From an uncultured Eggerthella sp. (GTDB lineage Bacteria; Actinomycetota; Coriobacteriia; Coriobacteriales; Eggerthellaceae), in NCBI GenBank assembly GCA_900538545.1, contig UPYK01000002.1, positions 1 through 64,000 on the forward strand: a stretch of 64,000 nt of DNA. The letters are read 5' to 3'. The position numbers and the translations under genes were made by a program. How positions within the stretch are numbered: position 1 is the first letter of the stretch; every line of letters begins with the position of its first letter. Below are positions 57,952 through 64,000 of the stretch, piece after piece. The notes below the pieces were generated by a model. That model made no database searches and had not been told where the DNA came from. It was given only the letters and a program-made list of their open reading frames with translations.

Positions 57952-58722
57952 ATGCCGATGGTTAGATCAGCAAGAATCCGAAGCCAAAGCGAGATGAGCA
58001 TATATCATGCTGTGTCGCGTGGAGTGGGTCGGCAAATCATATTCGAAGACGATAAAGATCGCAGGCGTTATCTCAGTATTCTCAAGGACGCAATCGCCGA
58101 TCATAACGCAGAGATACTGGCGTGGTGTCTCATGGACAACCACACCCATCTTCTCATGAAGGCTGACCTTCATGATCTGTCTGAAGCAATGCGCATCACC
58201 AATTCGGCCTATGCAATGTACTTCAACAAACGGCACAGCCGCGTTGGGCATCTCATGCAAGGTCGTTTCAAGAGCGAACCTGTGAATTCGGACGAATATC
58301 TTTTGACGGTGGTTCGCTACATTCATCAGAACCCGGAAAAGGCCAAGATCGCCAATACGAAGAATTATTTCTGGAGCAGTTATCAAGAGTATGTCGGCAA
58401 GGAAGAAATAGCGAACACCTCTTTTGTGCTCGACGTATTCGGCAGCGTCACTGAATTCAAGCGATTCCATGAGACGCTCGATGATACTGCAGCATGTACT
58501 GACGAGAACCAGGGACGTCGTGTTTTGGATGACGACCGTGCATTCCTTGCAGCCCAGGCTCTGCTCGATCCCGTCCGCGTTGAAAAGGTTGCATCGCTTC
58601 CTAAGGCGCAAAGGGACGAGATGCTTTGTAAGCTTAAGGATGCAAAACTGTCAGTCAGGCAGATAGAGCGCTTGACGGGTATTTCGAAGAGCGTTGTAGC
58701 GAAAGCGAAAACGGGACAATAA
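57952..58722 (+). CDS. REP-associated tyrosine transposase (RAYT, Y1/HUH-type)
   Basis: 256 residues of the TnpA_REP/Y1-transposase type: IYHAVSRGVGRQIIFEDDKDR, AWCLMDNHTHLLMK (the HxH pair), and VRYIHQNPEKAK, which carries the candidate catalytic Tyr. Such enzymes nick and mobilise REP hairpins. The gene lies between inverted family B REPs, and its last residues (TGQ) and stop codon are encoded by the right REP. A C-terminal extension (about 200-256) resembles an HTH. An extended -10 (TGCTATGAT, 57912-57920) abuts the left REP. ATG 57952. Confidence 0.9.
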   Translation: MPMVRSARIRSQSEMSIYHAVSRGVGRQIIFEDDKDRRRYLSILKDAIADHNAEILAWCLMDNHTHLLMKADLHDLSEAMRITNSAYAMYFNKRHSRVGHLMQGRFKSEPVNSDEYLLTVVRYIHQNPEKAKIANTKNYFWSSYQEYVGKEEIANTSFVLDVFGSVTEFKRFHETLDDTAACTDENQGRRVLDDDRAFLAAQALLDPVRVEKVASLPKAQRDEMLCKLKDAKLSVRQIERLTGISKSVVAKAKTGQ

Positions 58723-58740
58723 GCTACGTCCCCATTGTCC
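58714..58740 (-). repeat. REP copy B3 overlapping the RAYT stop codon
   Basis: Inverted family B copy with one mismatch. Positions 58714-58722 encode the final codons and stop (TAA) of the RAYT gene; the copy ends 6 bases before the Fic stop codon. Confidence 0.9.
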
Positions 58741-58745
58741 TGCGA

Positions 58746-59351
58746 TCAGAGGTCTTCTGCTCTGAAGGTCTCATAGCCTTCGTAGGCGTAGCTCGCATCG
58801 ATGCCTTTGATATAGACCTGTCGATCATTCGTCTCTTTCGTTAGCGCTGTGCTCAACAGCTGCTTGATCTCAATGTCTTTTATAGGGCTACGCTCCATAG
58901 CGAGCAGATAATCAGTCTTGTTGACCTGAGACCAGTCTACAACGGTCCCTAGTTCAGTTTTGAGCATGTGGTCAAGCCAAATGCGCATGCTGCGTCCGTT
59001 GCCTTCGCGAAATGGATGGGCAACGTTCATTTCGACGTATTTTTCAATGATCTCGTCAAAAGTGGATTGAGGCATACGCTGGATCGCTTTTAGAGCTTCA
59101 GGAAGATAGAGCTGAGAAGCAAAGCGGAAGCCCCCTTTGGAAATGTCGTCTCTCCGTAGCTGGCCTGCGAAATCATATACATCTTGAAAGAGATGATGAT
59201 GGATGAACGCAAGGGTTTGGAACGAGCCTGGAGCATGTTCGTCGAGGAGATTACTGGTAAAGAGTTCTACGGCGCGCATTTTCGAAAGCCGCTCTTCAGC
59301 TTTTTGTAGGTCGGGCGAGGAGGCAATTCCGAGCTTGTTTGCTAAGACCAT
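58746..59351 (-). CDS. Fic protein (class III, probable AMPylating toxin)
   Basis: 201 residues. Fic motif HPFREGNGRSMR at 112-123 is complete, including the catalytic His. Near the C-terminus is SYAYEG (187-192), which fits the inhibitory (S/T)xxxE(G/N) motif of class III Fic proteins such as NmFic, where the Tyr next to the Ser is auto-AMPylated. It should transfer AMP to a target protein when relieved of inhibition. No separate antitoxin is seen. Start ATG 59351 with AAGG upstream, just after the tRNA terminator. Part of the accessory stretch. Confidence 0.88.
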   Translation of the reverse strand: MVLANKLGIASSPDLQKAEERLSKMRAVELFTSNLLDEHAPGSFQTLAFIHHHLFQDVYDFAGQLRRDDISKGGFRFASQLYLPEALKAIQRMPQSTFDEIIEKYVEMNVAHPFREGNGRSMRIWLDHMLKTELGTVVDWSQVNKTDYLLAMERSPIKDIEIKQLLSTALTKETNDRQVYIKGIDASYAYEGYETFRAEDL

Positions 59352-59361
59352 GGCGCGCCTT

Positions 59362-59393
59362 AAAAAAAGAGCGCCAGGAAAATCCCGACGCTT
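59362..59393 (-). terminator. Terminator of the initiator tRNA gene
   Basis: Minus-strand stem AGCG/CGCT with inner pairs GGGA/TCCT (59369-59393) followed by seven T (59362-59368). Confidence 0.7.
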
Positions 59394-59400
59394 TAGTAAC

Positions 59401-59477
59401 TGGTCGCGGGGGCTGGATTTGAACCAACGACCTCCGGGTTATGAGCCCGGCGAGCTACCAGACTGCTCCACCCCGCA
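59401..59477 (-). tRNA. Initiator tRNA-fMet (anticodon CAT)
   Basis: 77 nt on the minus strand with encoded CCA. The anticodon stem has the three consecutive G-C pairs (GGG-CTCATAA-CCC) that mark initiator tRNA. The acceptor stem has U1 facing G72, not a Watson-Crick pair, another initiator trait. Confidence 0.95.
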
Positions 59478-59567
59478 CTATATGTTCCGCTCGTCCTTAG
59501 TAAGCTATCTGGTATAACTCGTGAACGAAAAGCGACAGTTAAATATAATAGCCGCCACAACGCTGAA

Positions 59568-59654
59568 GCGCAAGAAGTACTTCGATCGCAGCCATTCGCA
59601 TGCGACGAGCGGCAAAATGAGCACTTAAATGGCTGCATCTACTTCTTGTTCCGC
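59568..59654. repeat. Long imperfect hairpin between tRNA and ABC operon
   Basis: Stems CAAGAAGTA (59571-59579) / TACTTCTTG (59640-59648), GAT/ATC (59584-59586, 59637-59639), and GCAGCCATT (59588-59596) / AATGGCTGC (59628-59636), with a 31-base loop that holds CGCATGCG. No T-run; may end the ABC transcript. Confidence 0.5.
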
Positions 59655-59677
59655 AAAAGTGAGCCCCGCACAAAGAA

Positions 59678-60526
59678 CTACACTACTTCGGTGATGTGTC
59701 CCAAGAAGTCCTTCGTGCGATTATGCTGCGGGTGGTCGAACACTTCTTCTGGCGTGCCTTCTTCAACGATCACGCCACCATCCATGAAGATCACGCGATC
59801 TGCCACATCACGCGCAAAACCCATCTCGTGCGTTACCACGATCATGGTCATGCCTTCGCGGGCCAACTCTTTCATGACCGAAAGAACACCACGAACCAGC
59901 TCGGGGTCGAGGGCGCTGGTCGCTTCGTCGAAGAGCATCACATGCGGGTCCATGGCAAGCGCACGCGCGATAGCCACGCGCTGCTGCTGACCGCCGGAGA
60001 GTTGGCTTGGCTTGTAGTCGACGCGTTCGGCCAGCCCCACCTTCGTAAGCTCTTCGATCGCTTTCTTCTCAGCTTCTTCTTCAGAGCGTTTGAGCACCTT
60101 GCGCTGTGCCAGCATCACATTCTTCTTTGCCGTGAGATGCGGGAACAGATTGAAGCTCTGGAACACCATGCCCAGCTTGGAGCGCACCTGATTGATGTCA
60201 ACCTTCGGGTCGGTGATCTCGGTGTCTTCGAAGAAGATCTTGCCTGAGGTAGGGGTTTCGAGCAGATTCACGCAACGCAAAAGGGTCGATTTGCCCGAAC
60301 CAGAAGGGCCGAGGATGACCACCACTTCGCCACGATGAACATTCACGTTAACGCCGCGCAAAACTTCGAGCTCGTCAAAGCTCTTCGTGAGGTTTTCGAT
60401 GCGCACGACCACTTCATCGCTTACGATGTGGCTGTTCGCGCGCGTGGAGTTCTTGGCTGCGTGCGCAGGTTGTACAGGAACGGTGGTTTCTGGCTCGTTT
60501 GTCTTAGAATCAGCGATGTTGCTCAT
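59678..60526 (-). CDS. Amino acid ABC transporter ATPase
   Basis: 282 residues of the GlnQ/HisP class: Walker A GPSGSGKST, signature LSGGQQQRVAIARAL, Walker B MLFDEATSALDPE, and the switch His in VVTHEMGFARDVADRVIFMD. A 40-residue N-terminal extension is poorly conserved. It powers uptake with the permease (2-bp gap upstream) and the solute-binding lipoprotein. Polar amino acid uptake is typical; the exact substrate is unknown. Confidence 0.95.
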   Translation of the reverse strand: MSNIADSKTNEPETTVPVQPAHAAKNSTRANSHIVSDEVVVRIENLTKSFDELEVLRGVNVNVHRGEVVVILGPSGSGKSTLLRCVNLLETPTSGKIFFEDTEITDPKVDINQVRSKLGMVFQSFNLFPHLTAKKNVMLAQRKVLKRSEEEAEKKAIEELTKVGLAERVDYKPSQLSGGQQQRVAIARALAMDPHVMLFDEATSALDPELVRGVLSVMKELAREGMTMIVVTHEMGFARDVADRVIFMDGGVIVEEGTPEEVFDHPQHNRTKDFLGHITEVV

Positions 60527-60528
60527 TG

Positions 60529-62046
60529 CTAATCCACCTTTCCGTTTTCCGTTGCTAGAGCGGTAGTGCCGCCAATCTCTGGGCTAGACACGGGATGCGG
60601 CATGAGGCTTCTTCCGCAACCGTCAAAAATGCTTTTATGGCTAGGTTTATGGCTAGCTGCACCTTCGCTCGCGAGAAGATTTTCTGCATAACCGATGCGC
60701 TTTTCAACAGCCAAGTTACCTTGCAGTTCAGGATCTTCTGGCAGTGGCGCTTTATGCTTCTTGCGCTTGTTCTTCTTGCCGGTGTTGCCTGCATCACGAT
60801 CGGCCAGATGCGCTTCGAGCTTGCCCACGATCTTAGCGAGCGGCAAGGTGATCACGAGATAGAAGCAGGCCGCAACGATATACGGCGTGATCGAACCAGT
60901 GGCTGCCACGATCGTCTTCGCGTACATGACCACTTCCATGACACCCACGGCAGCGAGCAGTGAGGTGTCCTTATAGAGCAGAATGAATTCGCTGGTCATA
61001 GTGGGAATCACACGACGAACGGTTTGCGGGATGATCACGAAGAGCATCGTCTGTGCGCCGTTCATGCCGAGCGAGCGCGAAGCTTCGAACTGACCCTTGG
61101 GAATCGACTGAATGCCCGCGCGGAATATCTCGCACAAATAAGCACTCGAGTTCATCGCCAAGACCACCACGCCAAGAGGGAAGGGAGGCACTTGGATGCC
61201 TGCAAGTGGAAGTCCGAAGAATGCGATATAGATCTGCAAGAACAGCGGCGTGCCACGAACGACGTTCACATAGGTGGTTGCAAGACCACGCAGGATGCGC
61301 AGTTTCGACATACGCATGAGCGCAAGCAAGAGACCGAAAGGAATCGCGCAGGGGAACGCTACGAGCACGATCGCGAGGGCCATGAAAAATCCCTTGATAA
61401 CCACTGGGAAGCTGGTTACCAGAACCGTTGGATCAAGGAAGAGGTGCAAGAACTTATTGGAATTCCACGCCTGCACCCAGTCCTGTTCGCCTAAATAGGT
61501 GGAGAGCTCTTCGGCAGGGTCGATGCCTACGACGTTGATCGTTGGAATCTGTCCGATGTCGTGATAGTCGCCATTCGCGAGCTCATAGGTGCCCGTAAGA
61601 TCCATCGCGCCACCAGAAGCGGGGAACTTCACTTCGTAGACTTCAAAGCGGAAGTATCCGCCGGCAGGAGCCGCTTCATCGAAGGTGGCAACGATCGAAT
61701 CGCCCTGTATTTGAAAGTTTGCTGCAATGTTGGTGCGGGTCATAAGATCAGAGCCGGAGAGCATGGTGATACGCGCGTTCTTCGTTGAGAACGAAGTGCC
61801 TTCGGGCATCGTGAGCGTGATGCCCTTCACGCTTTCATCGGCGGCTGCTTGGCCTTCCCAGGTAATGCGCGTTTCAGTGGCGCCCTTCACCTCGTTCGAC
61901 CCATCAGCGTTAGGCCGCGCAGTGCATTTTGCGGTATCGAGCGCTTCAGCGCTTGCAGGCTGCGCGCAGAGACCCACGAAGAAAACCGAGCACGCCACAG
62001 CGATCGCGACGAACACGGATATGAAAGAGAGCATGCGTTTTTGCAT
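60529..62046 (-). CDS. Amino acid ABC permease fused to an extracytoplasmic N-terminal domain
   Basis: 505 residues. A signal peptide ends near 33 (ASA). Residues about 34-190 are a beta-rich extracellular domain (TRITWEGQAAADESVKGITL, AGGYFRFEVYEVKFPA) not found in standard GlnP/HisM permeases. The permease (about 210-440) has five helices with the EAA loop FEASRSLGMNGAQTMLFVIIPQ. The tail is Lys/Pro-rich. The extra domain may be a receptor or tether for the binding protein. Start ATG follows AAGGA at six bases. Downstream of the internal terminator. Confidence 0.85.
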   Translation of the reverse strand: MQKRMLSFISVFVAIAVACSVFFVGLCAQPASAEALDTAKCTARPNADGSNEVKGATETRITWEGQAAADESVKGITLTMPEGTSFSTKNARITMLSGSDLMTRTNIAANFQIQGDSIVATFDEAAPAGGYFRFEVYEVKFPASGGAMDLTGTYELANGDYHDIGQIPTINVVGIDPAEELSTYLGEQDWVQAWNSNKFLHLFLDPTVLVTSFPVVIKGFFMALAIVLVAFPCAIPFGLLLALMRMSKLRILRGLATTYVNVVRGTPLFLQIYIAFFGLPLAGIQVPPFPLGVVVLAMNSSAYLCEIFRAGIQSIPKGQFEASRSLGMNGAQTMLFVIIPQTVRRVIPTMTSEFILLYKDTSLLAAVGVMEVVMYAKTIVAATGSITPYIVAACFYLVITLPLAKIVGKLEAHLADRDAGNTGKKNKRKKHKAPLPEDPELQGNLAVEKRIGYAENLLASEGAASHKPSHKSIFDGCGRSLMPHPVSSPEIGGTTALATENGKVD

Positions 62047-62060
62047 GAGAAGTCCTTAAA

Positions 62061-62096
62061 TAAAAAACCCTCCCCAACACGCGGCTGGGGAGGGTT
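62061..62096 (-). terminator. Internal terminator between binding-protein and permease genes
   Basis: Perfect 10-bp stem AACCCTCCCC (62066-62075) / GGGGAGGGTT (62087-62096), followed on the minus strand by T-run TTTTTTATTT. Partial readthrough would give more binding protein than permease. Confidence 0.88.
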
Positions 62097-62107
62097 CGTC
62101 TAAAAGA

Positions 62108-62920
62108 TTAGAGCCACTTGGCGGTGAGTTCGTCGATCGTGCCGTTCTCCTTGAGCTTCTTGAGCGCTTCGTTCAGCGCCTTGGTGAGCTCGGGGTTGTC
62201 CTTGGAGACAACGATCGCATATTCTTCGCCGGTTGCGCTGGTTGCGACAACTTCAGCATCCTGGTAGGCGTCCTTGATCATCTTCTCAACGACAGCCTTG
62301 TTGGTGCAAACTGCATCAGCCTGGCCGGACTGCATCGCTGCGAAGCAGTCGGTGGAGTTGCCATAGGGCTGGATGGTGGCGTTCGGGTAGTTCTCCTGAG
62401 CGTAGGTTTCACCAGTGGTGCCAGACTGAACTGCGATGATGATGCCATCTTGGTTCAGGGCTTCTGCGGCGTTCTCTTCGGTGATGCCTTCATCTTTCAT
62501 GACCGCAACAGCCTGGTCGTCGATGTAGAACGCATCGGTGAAGTCGATCTGCTCTTCACGCTCAGGCGTAACGGTGAAGCCGGACATGCCGATGTCAACC
62601 TGACCGCCGGAAACAACCGCAGGGATGATAGCGTCGAACTGGAGGTTCTTGTTCTCGTATTCGAGACCGAGCTCTTCAGCGAGCGCCTTGCCCAGCTCAA
62701 CTTCGAAGCCGACCACTTCGTCACCTTCGAGGTTCTCGAATGGAGGATAGTCGGGAGAGAGACCGACTACGAGCTTGCCGTCGTTCAGCAGCGTGTAGTC
62801 TGCGGATTCAGCGTTGTTGTCTTTGGACTCGTTGTTCGAAGAGCAACCGAACAAGCCAATAGACGCGACCAGGGCGAATAGCACAGCAACTACGCCAAGT
62901 TTCTTCATTGTTGCAGTCAT
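62108..62920 (-). CDS. Amino acid ABC transporter substrate-binding lipoprotein
   Basis: 270 residues. A lipobox (LFGCSS, Cys near 26) follows a hydrophobic signal. Mature domain: LVVGLSPDYPPFENLEGDEVVGFEVELGKALAEELG, split here as GLSPDYPPFE and VGFEVELGKAL, then VDIGMSGFTVTPEREEQIDFTDAF, the polar amino-acid-binding (SBP family 3) core. It binds an amino acid in the envelope space and feeds the permease. ATG 62920 with AAAGGAA upstream. First gene of the operon. Confidence 0.93.
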   Translation of the reverse strand: MTATMKKLGVVAVLFALVASIGLFGCSSNNESKDNNAESADYTLLNDGKLVVGLSPDYPPFENLEGDEVVGFEVELGKALAEELGLEYENKNLQFDAIIPAVVSGGQVDIGMSGFTVTPEREEQIDFTDAFYIDDQAVAVMKDEGITEENAAEALNQDGIIIAVQSGTTGETYAQENYPNATIQPYGNSTDCFAAMQSGQADAVCTNKAVVEKMIKDAYQDAEVVATSATGEEYAIVVSKDNPELTKALNEALKKLKENGTIDELTAKWL

Positions 62921-62946
62921 AACGTTCCTTTCGTTTCTGAGACTTT

Positions 62947-62963
62947 CTTAGTATATAGCTAAG
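62947..62963 (-). promoter_or_regulatory. Promoter/operator dyad of the amino acid ABC operon
   Basis: CTTAG (62947-62951) and CTAAG (62959-62963) form a dyad around a minus-strand TATACT (62950-62955), a likely -10. The -35 match is weak. Confidence 0.4.
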
Positions 62964-62972
62964 TTGGTCTAA

Positions 62973-62993
62973 AACCGCGGATACGTTGCGGTT
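62973..62993 (-). terminator. Weak terminator after the polysaccharide deacetylase
   Basis: AACCGC (62973-62978) / GCGGTT (62988-62993), with a four-T end on the minus strand (62971-62974 plus stem). Weak evidence. Confidence 0.35.
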
Positions 62994-63085
62994 ACGGCAG
63001 GTTTTTTTATCAGGAACGTGCGCGTGAGCGGGTGCCGGCAGACAAGCTGGCAGAAAGCCGCGAATCAGGAATGCTGACGAGGTGA

Positions 63086-64000
63086 CTAGGAATGCTGGCC
63101 CTCTTGATAGGGGTAGGCCTCGATAAGCTCTGAGATCGTGACGAACTTATAGCCTTGGCTCTTCAGATAGGGCAAGGCTTCACGAAGTGCCGCAACGGTC
63201 TGCGAGCGATCGCCACCGCCATCGTGCATGAGGATGACCTCACCAGGACCTGCGCTCTTGATACGCGAAGCGATGGTGTCCGCGCCAGGTCGGCGCCAGT
63301 CTTCGGTGTCGATATTCCAACCGATCTCGCCCTGGACCATGTCCCTGAGGTCGTTCGCCACACTGTCGTTGAAGTTACCGCCAGGTGCGCGGAAGTAGAC
63401 GCTCGCGTCTTTATTCGCAGCGTCCTTGATGGCATCCATGCCCTTTTGCACTTCTTCTTTGCGTTCCGTCGTGCTCATGAGATTGAGCGAAACGCCCTTG
63501 CCCGATCCTGCTGCGTGATCCCAGGTGTGGGTTGCGATCTCGTGCCCTTCATTGGCCATGCGTGCGATCTGATCGGAGTGCGAAGAGATCTGTTCGCCGA
63601 TGGTATAGAACGTTGCTTTTGCTCCGTTCTCCTTCAGGATATCGAGAATCTGCTCGGTCGAGCCATCCCAAGGTCCGTCATCGAAGGTGAGCGCGATGAC
63701 CTTTTCGCCGTTGGAGTTGGCGTTGTAGTACACCAGACGGTTATCGATCTTTTCCTTGGTGACCTGCTCGATGGTCTTGCCCGATTCAGAGCCCGTGCGG
63801 GTTACCGTTTCGCCATCTTGACCAGCCAAGAAAACGTGGAGCGCGCCATACTGGCCAGCCTTTGAATAGCCCGCCGGAGTGATCGTCGGTGCCGAATCGG
63901 TGTAGTCTTCCATCACGTCGGTGCCGTTCGAGACGACCACCTGGTCACCTTCGTTGATGTGCGCATTGAGGTCGCTTACGGGTTGCTCATTGATGATGGC
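63086..64000 (-). CDS. Polysaccharide deacetylase (NodB domain), 5' end cut by window
   Basis: The frame is open to position 64000 (305 codons), so the N-terminus is missing. Residues from about 85 to the end form a NodB domain: TFDDGPWDGST (catalytic Asp), HEIATHTWDHA (metal His pair), FRAPGGNFND, GWNIDTEDW and ILMHDGGG (catalytic His). It removes acetyl groups from peptidoglycan or other polysaccharides. The visible N-terminal part (AHINEGDQVVVSNGTDVMED) looks like a small beta domain, possibly part of a wall-binding region beyond the edge. Confidence 0.9.
   Translation of the reverse strand, partial: AIINEQPVSDLNAHINEGDQVVVSNGTDVMEDYTDSAPTITPAGYSKAGQYGALHVFLAGQDGETVTRTGSESGKTIEQVTKEKIDNRLVYYNANSNGEKVIALTFDDGPWDGSTEQILDILKENGAKATFYTIGEQISSHSDQIARMANEGHEIATHTWDHAAGSGKGVSLNLMSTTERKEEVQKGMDAIKDAANKDASVYFRAPGGNFNDSVANDLRDMVQGEIGWNIDTEDWRRPGADTIASRIKSAGPGEVILMHDGGGDRSQTVAALREALPYLKSQGYKFVTISELIEAYPYQEGQHS

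Larger units (their letters stand above)
57881..58740 (+). mobile_element. RAYT-REP unit
   Basis: 860-base unit: family B REP (57881-57907), RAYT gene, and an inverted family B REP (58714-58740) that contains the gene's stop codon. The layout suggests an autonomous or formerly autonomous REP/RAYT element, inserted 6 bases from the 3' end of the Fic gene. Confidence 0.75.

Noticed and set aside
33918..58740. CRISPR array
   Set aside because: The repeats are dispersed, palindromic and without regularly spaced unique spacers.

Overview
The window looks like chromosome from an anaerobic gut member of the Coriobacteriia, most like the Eggerthellaceae. This is inference from gene content and style: an NRAMP-related transporter of the type known from Eggerthella lenta, a complete o-succinylbenzoate menaquinone block, a bile salt hydrolase, many ferredoxin-linked oxidoreductases, TetR regulators and amino-acid symporters, and a candidate actinobacterial 6C small RNA. 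Base composition is moderate to high GC and coding density is high on both strands. No rRNA, CRISPR array, prophage or classical insertion sequence was seen.

Layout. 0-3.4 kb: the end of a folate enzyme, then a two-gene magnesium module (NRAMP-related carrier plus a membrane-anchored MgtE-like sensor). 3.7-3.9 kb: 6C RNA candidate on the minus strand. 4.2-12.2 kb: menF-menD-menH-menB-menEC, with MenE and MenC fused in one protein. 12.3-20.2 kb: a secreted/membrane polymer-like protein, bile salt hydrolase, methionine aminopeptidase, a UvrA2-type ATPase and an alanine/glycine symporter. 20.5-26.5 kb: an uncharacterised redox/lipid cluster (CrtC/AttH-like lipocalin-fold protein, FAD oxidoreductase, membrane SRPBCC protein, ferredoxin) bracketed by two paralogous TetR regulators. 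26.5-33.9 kb: dicarboxylate symporter, Rrf2 regulator divergent from cysK with clear operators, TfoX-N and LOG proteins, and a large TPR protein. 34-44 kb: transporters, a DUF2130 protein, a membrane-protein gene broken by an in-frame TGA, YqeY, a frameshifted PRC-barrel gene, and a VanW pair. 44-50 kb: MerR and its probable ferredoxin/aldo-keto reductase target, mtnA, DUF362, and a VOC-SDR operon. 50-56.5 kb: FUSC transporter, ferrochelatase, TetR and MFS. 56.6-59.4 kb: a small accessory island with XRE/zinc ribbon, VapBC-type toxin-antitoxin, a REP-associated tyrosine transposase (RAYT) and a class III Fic protein. 59.4-64 kb: initiator tRNA, an amino-acid ABC transporter operon with an internal terminator, and a truncated polysaccharide deacetylase.

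The most distinctive feature is a family of short palindromic REP elements at gene ends. They occur in two sequence families and mostly as inverted pairs (REPIN-like). The RAYT gene lies between two inverted copies of one family, and its stop codon lies inside one copy. The 20.5-26.5 kb cluster is the best candidate for an undescribed metabolic system. Other points worth following are the 6C RNA, the MenE-MenC fusion, the split magnesium module, and the MerR and Rrf2 operators visible in the sequence.
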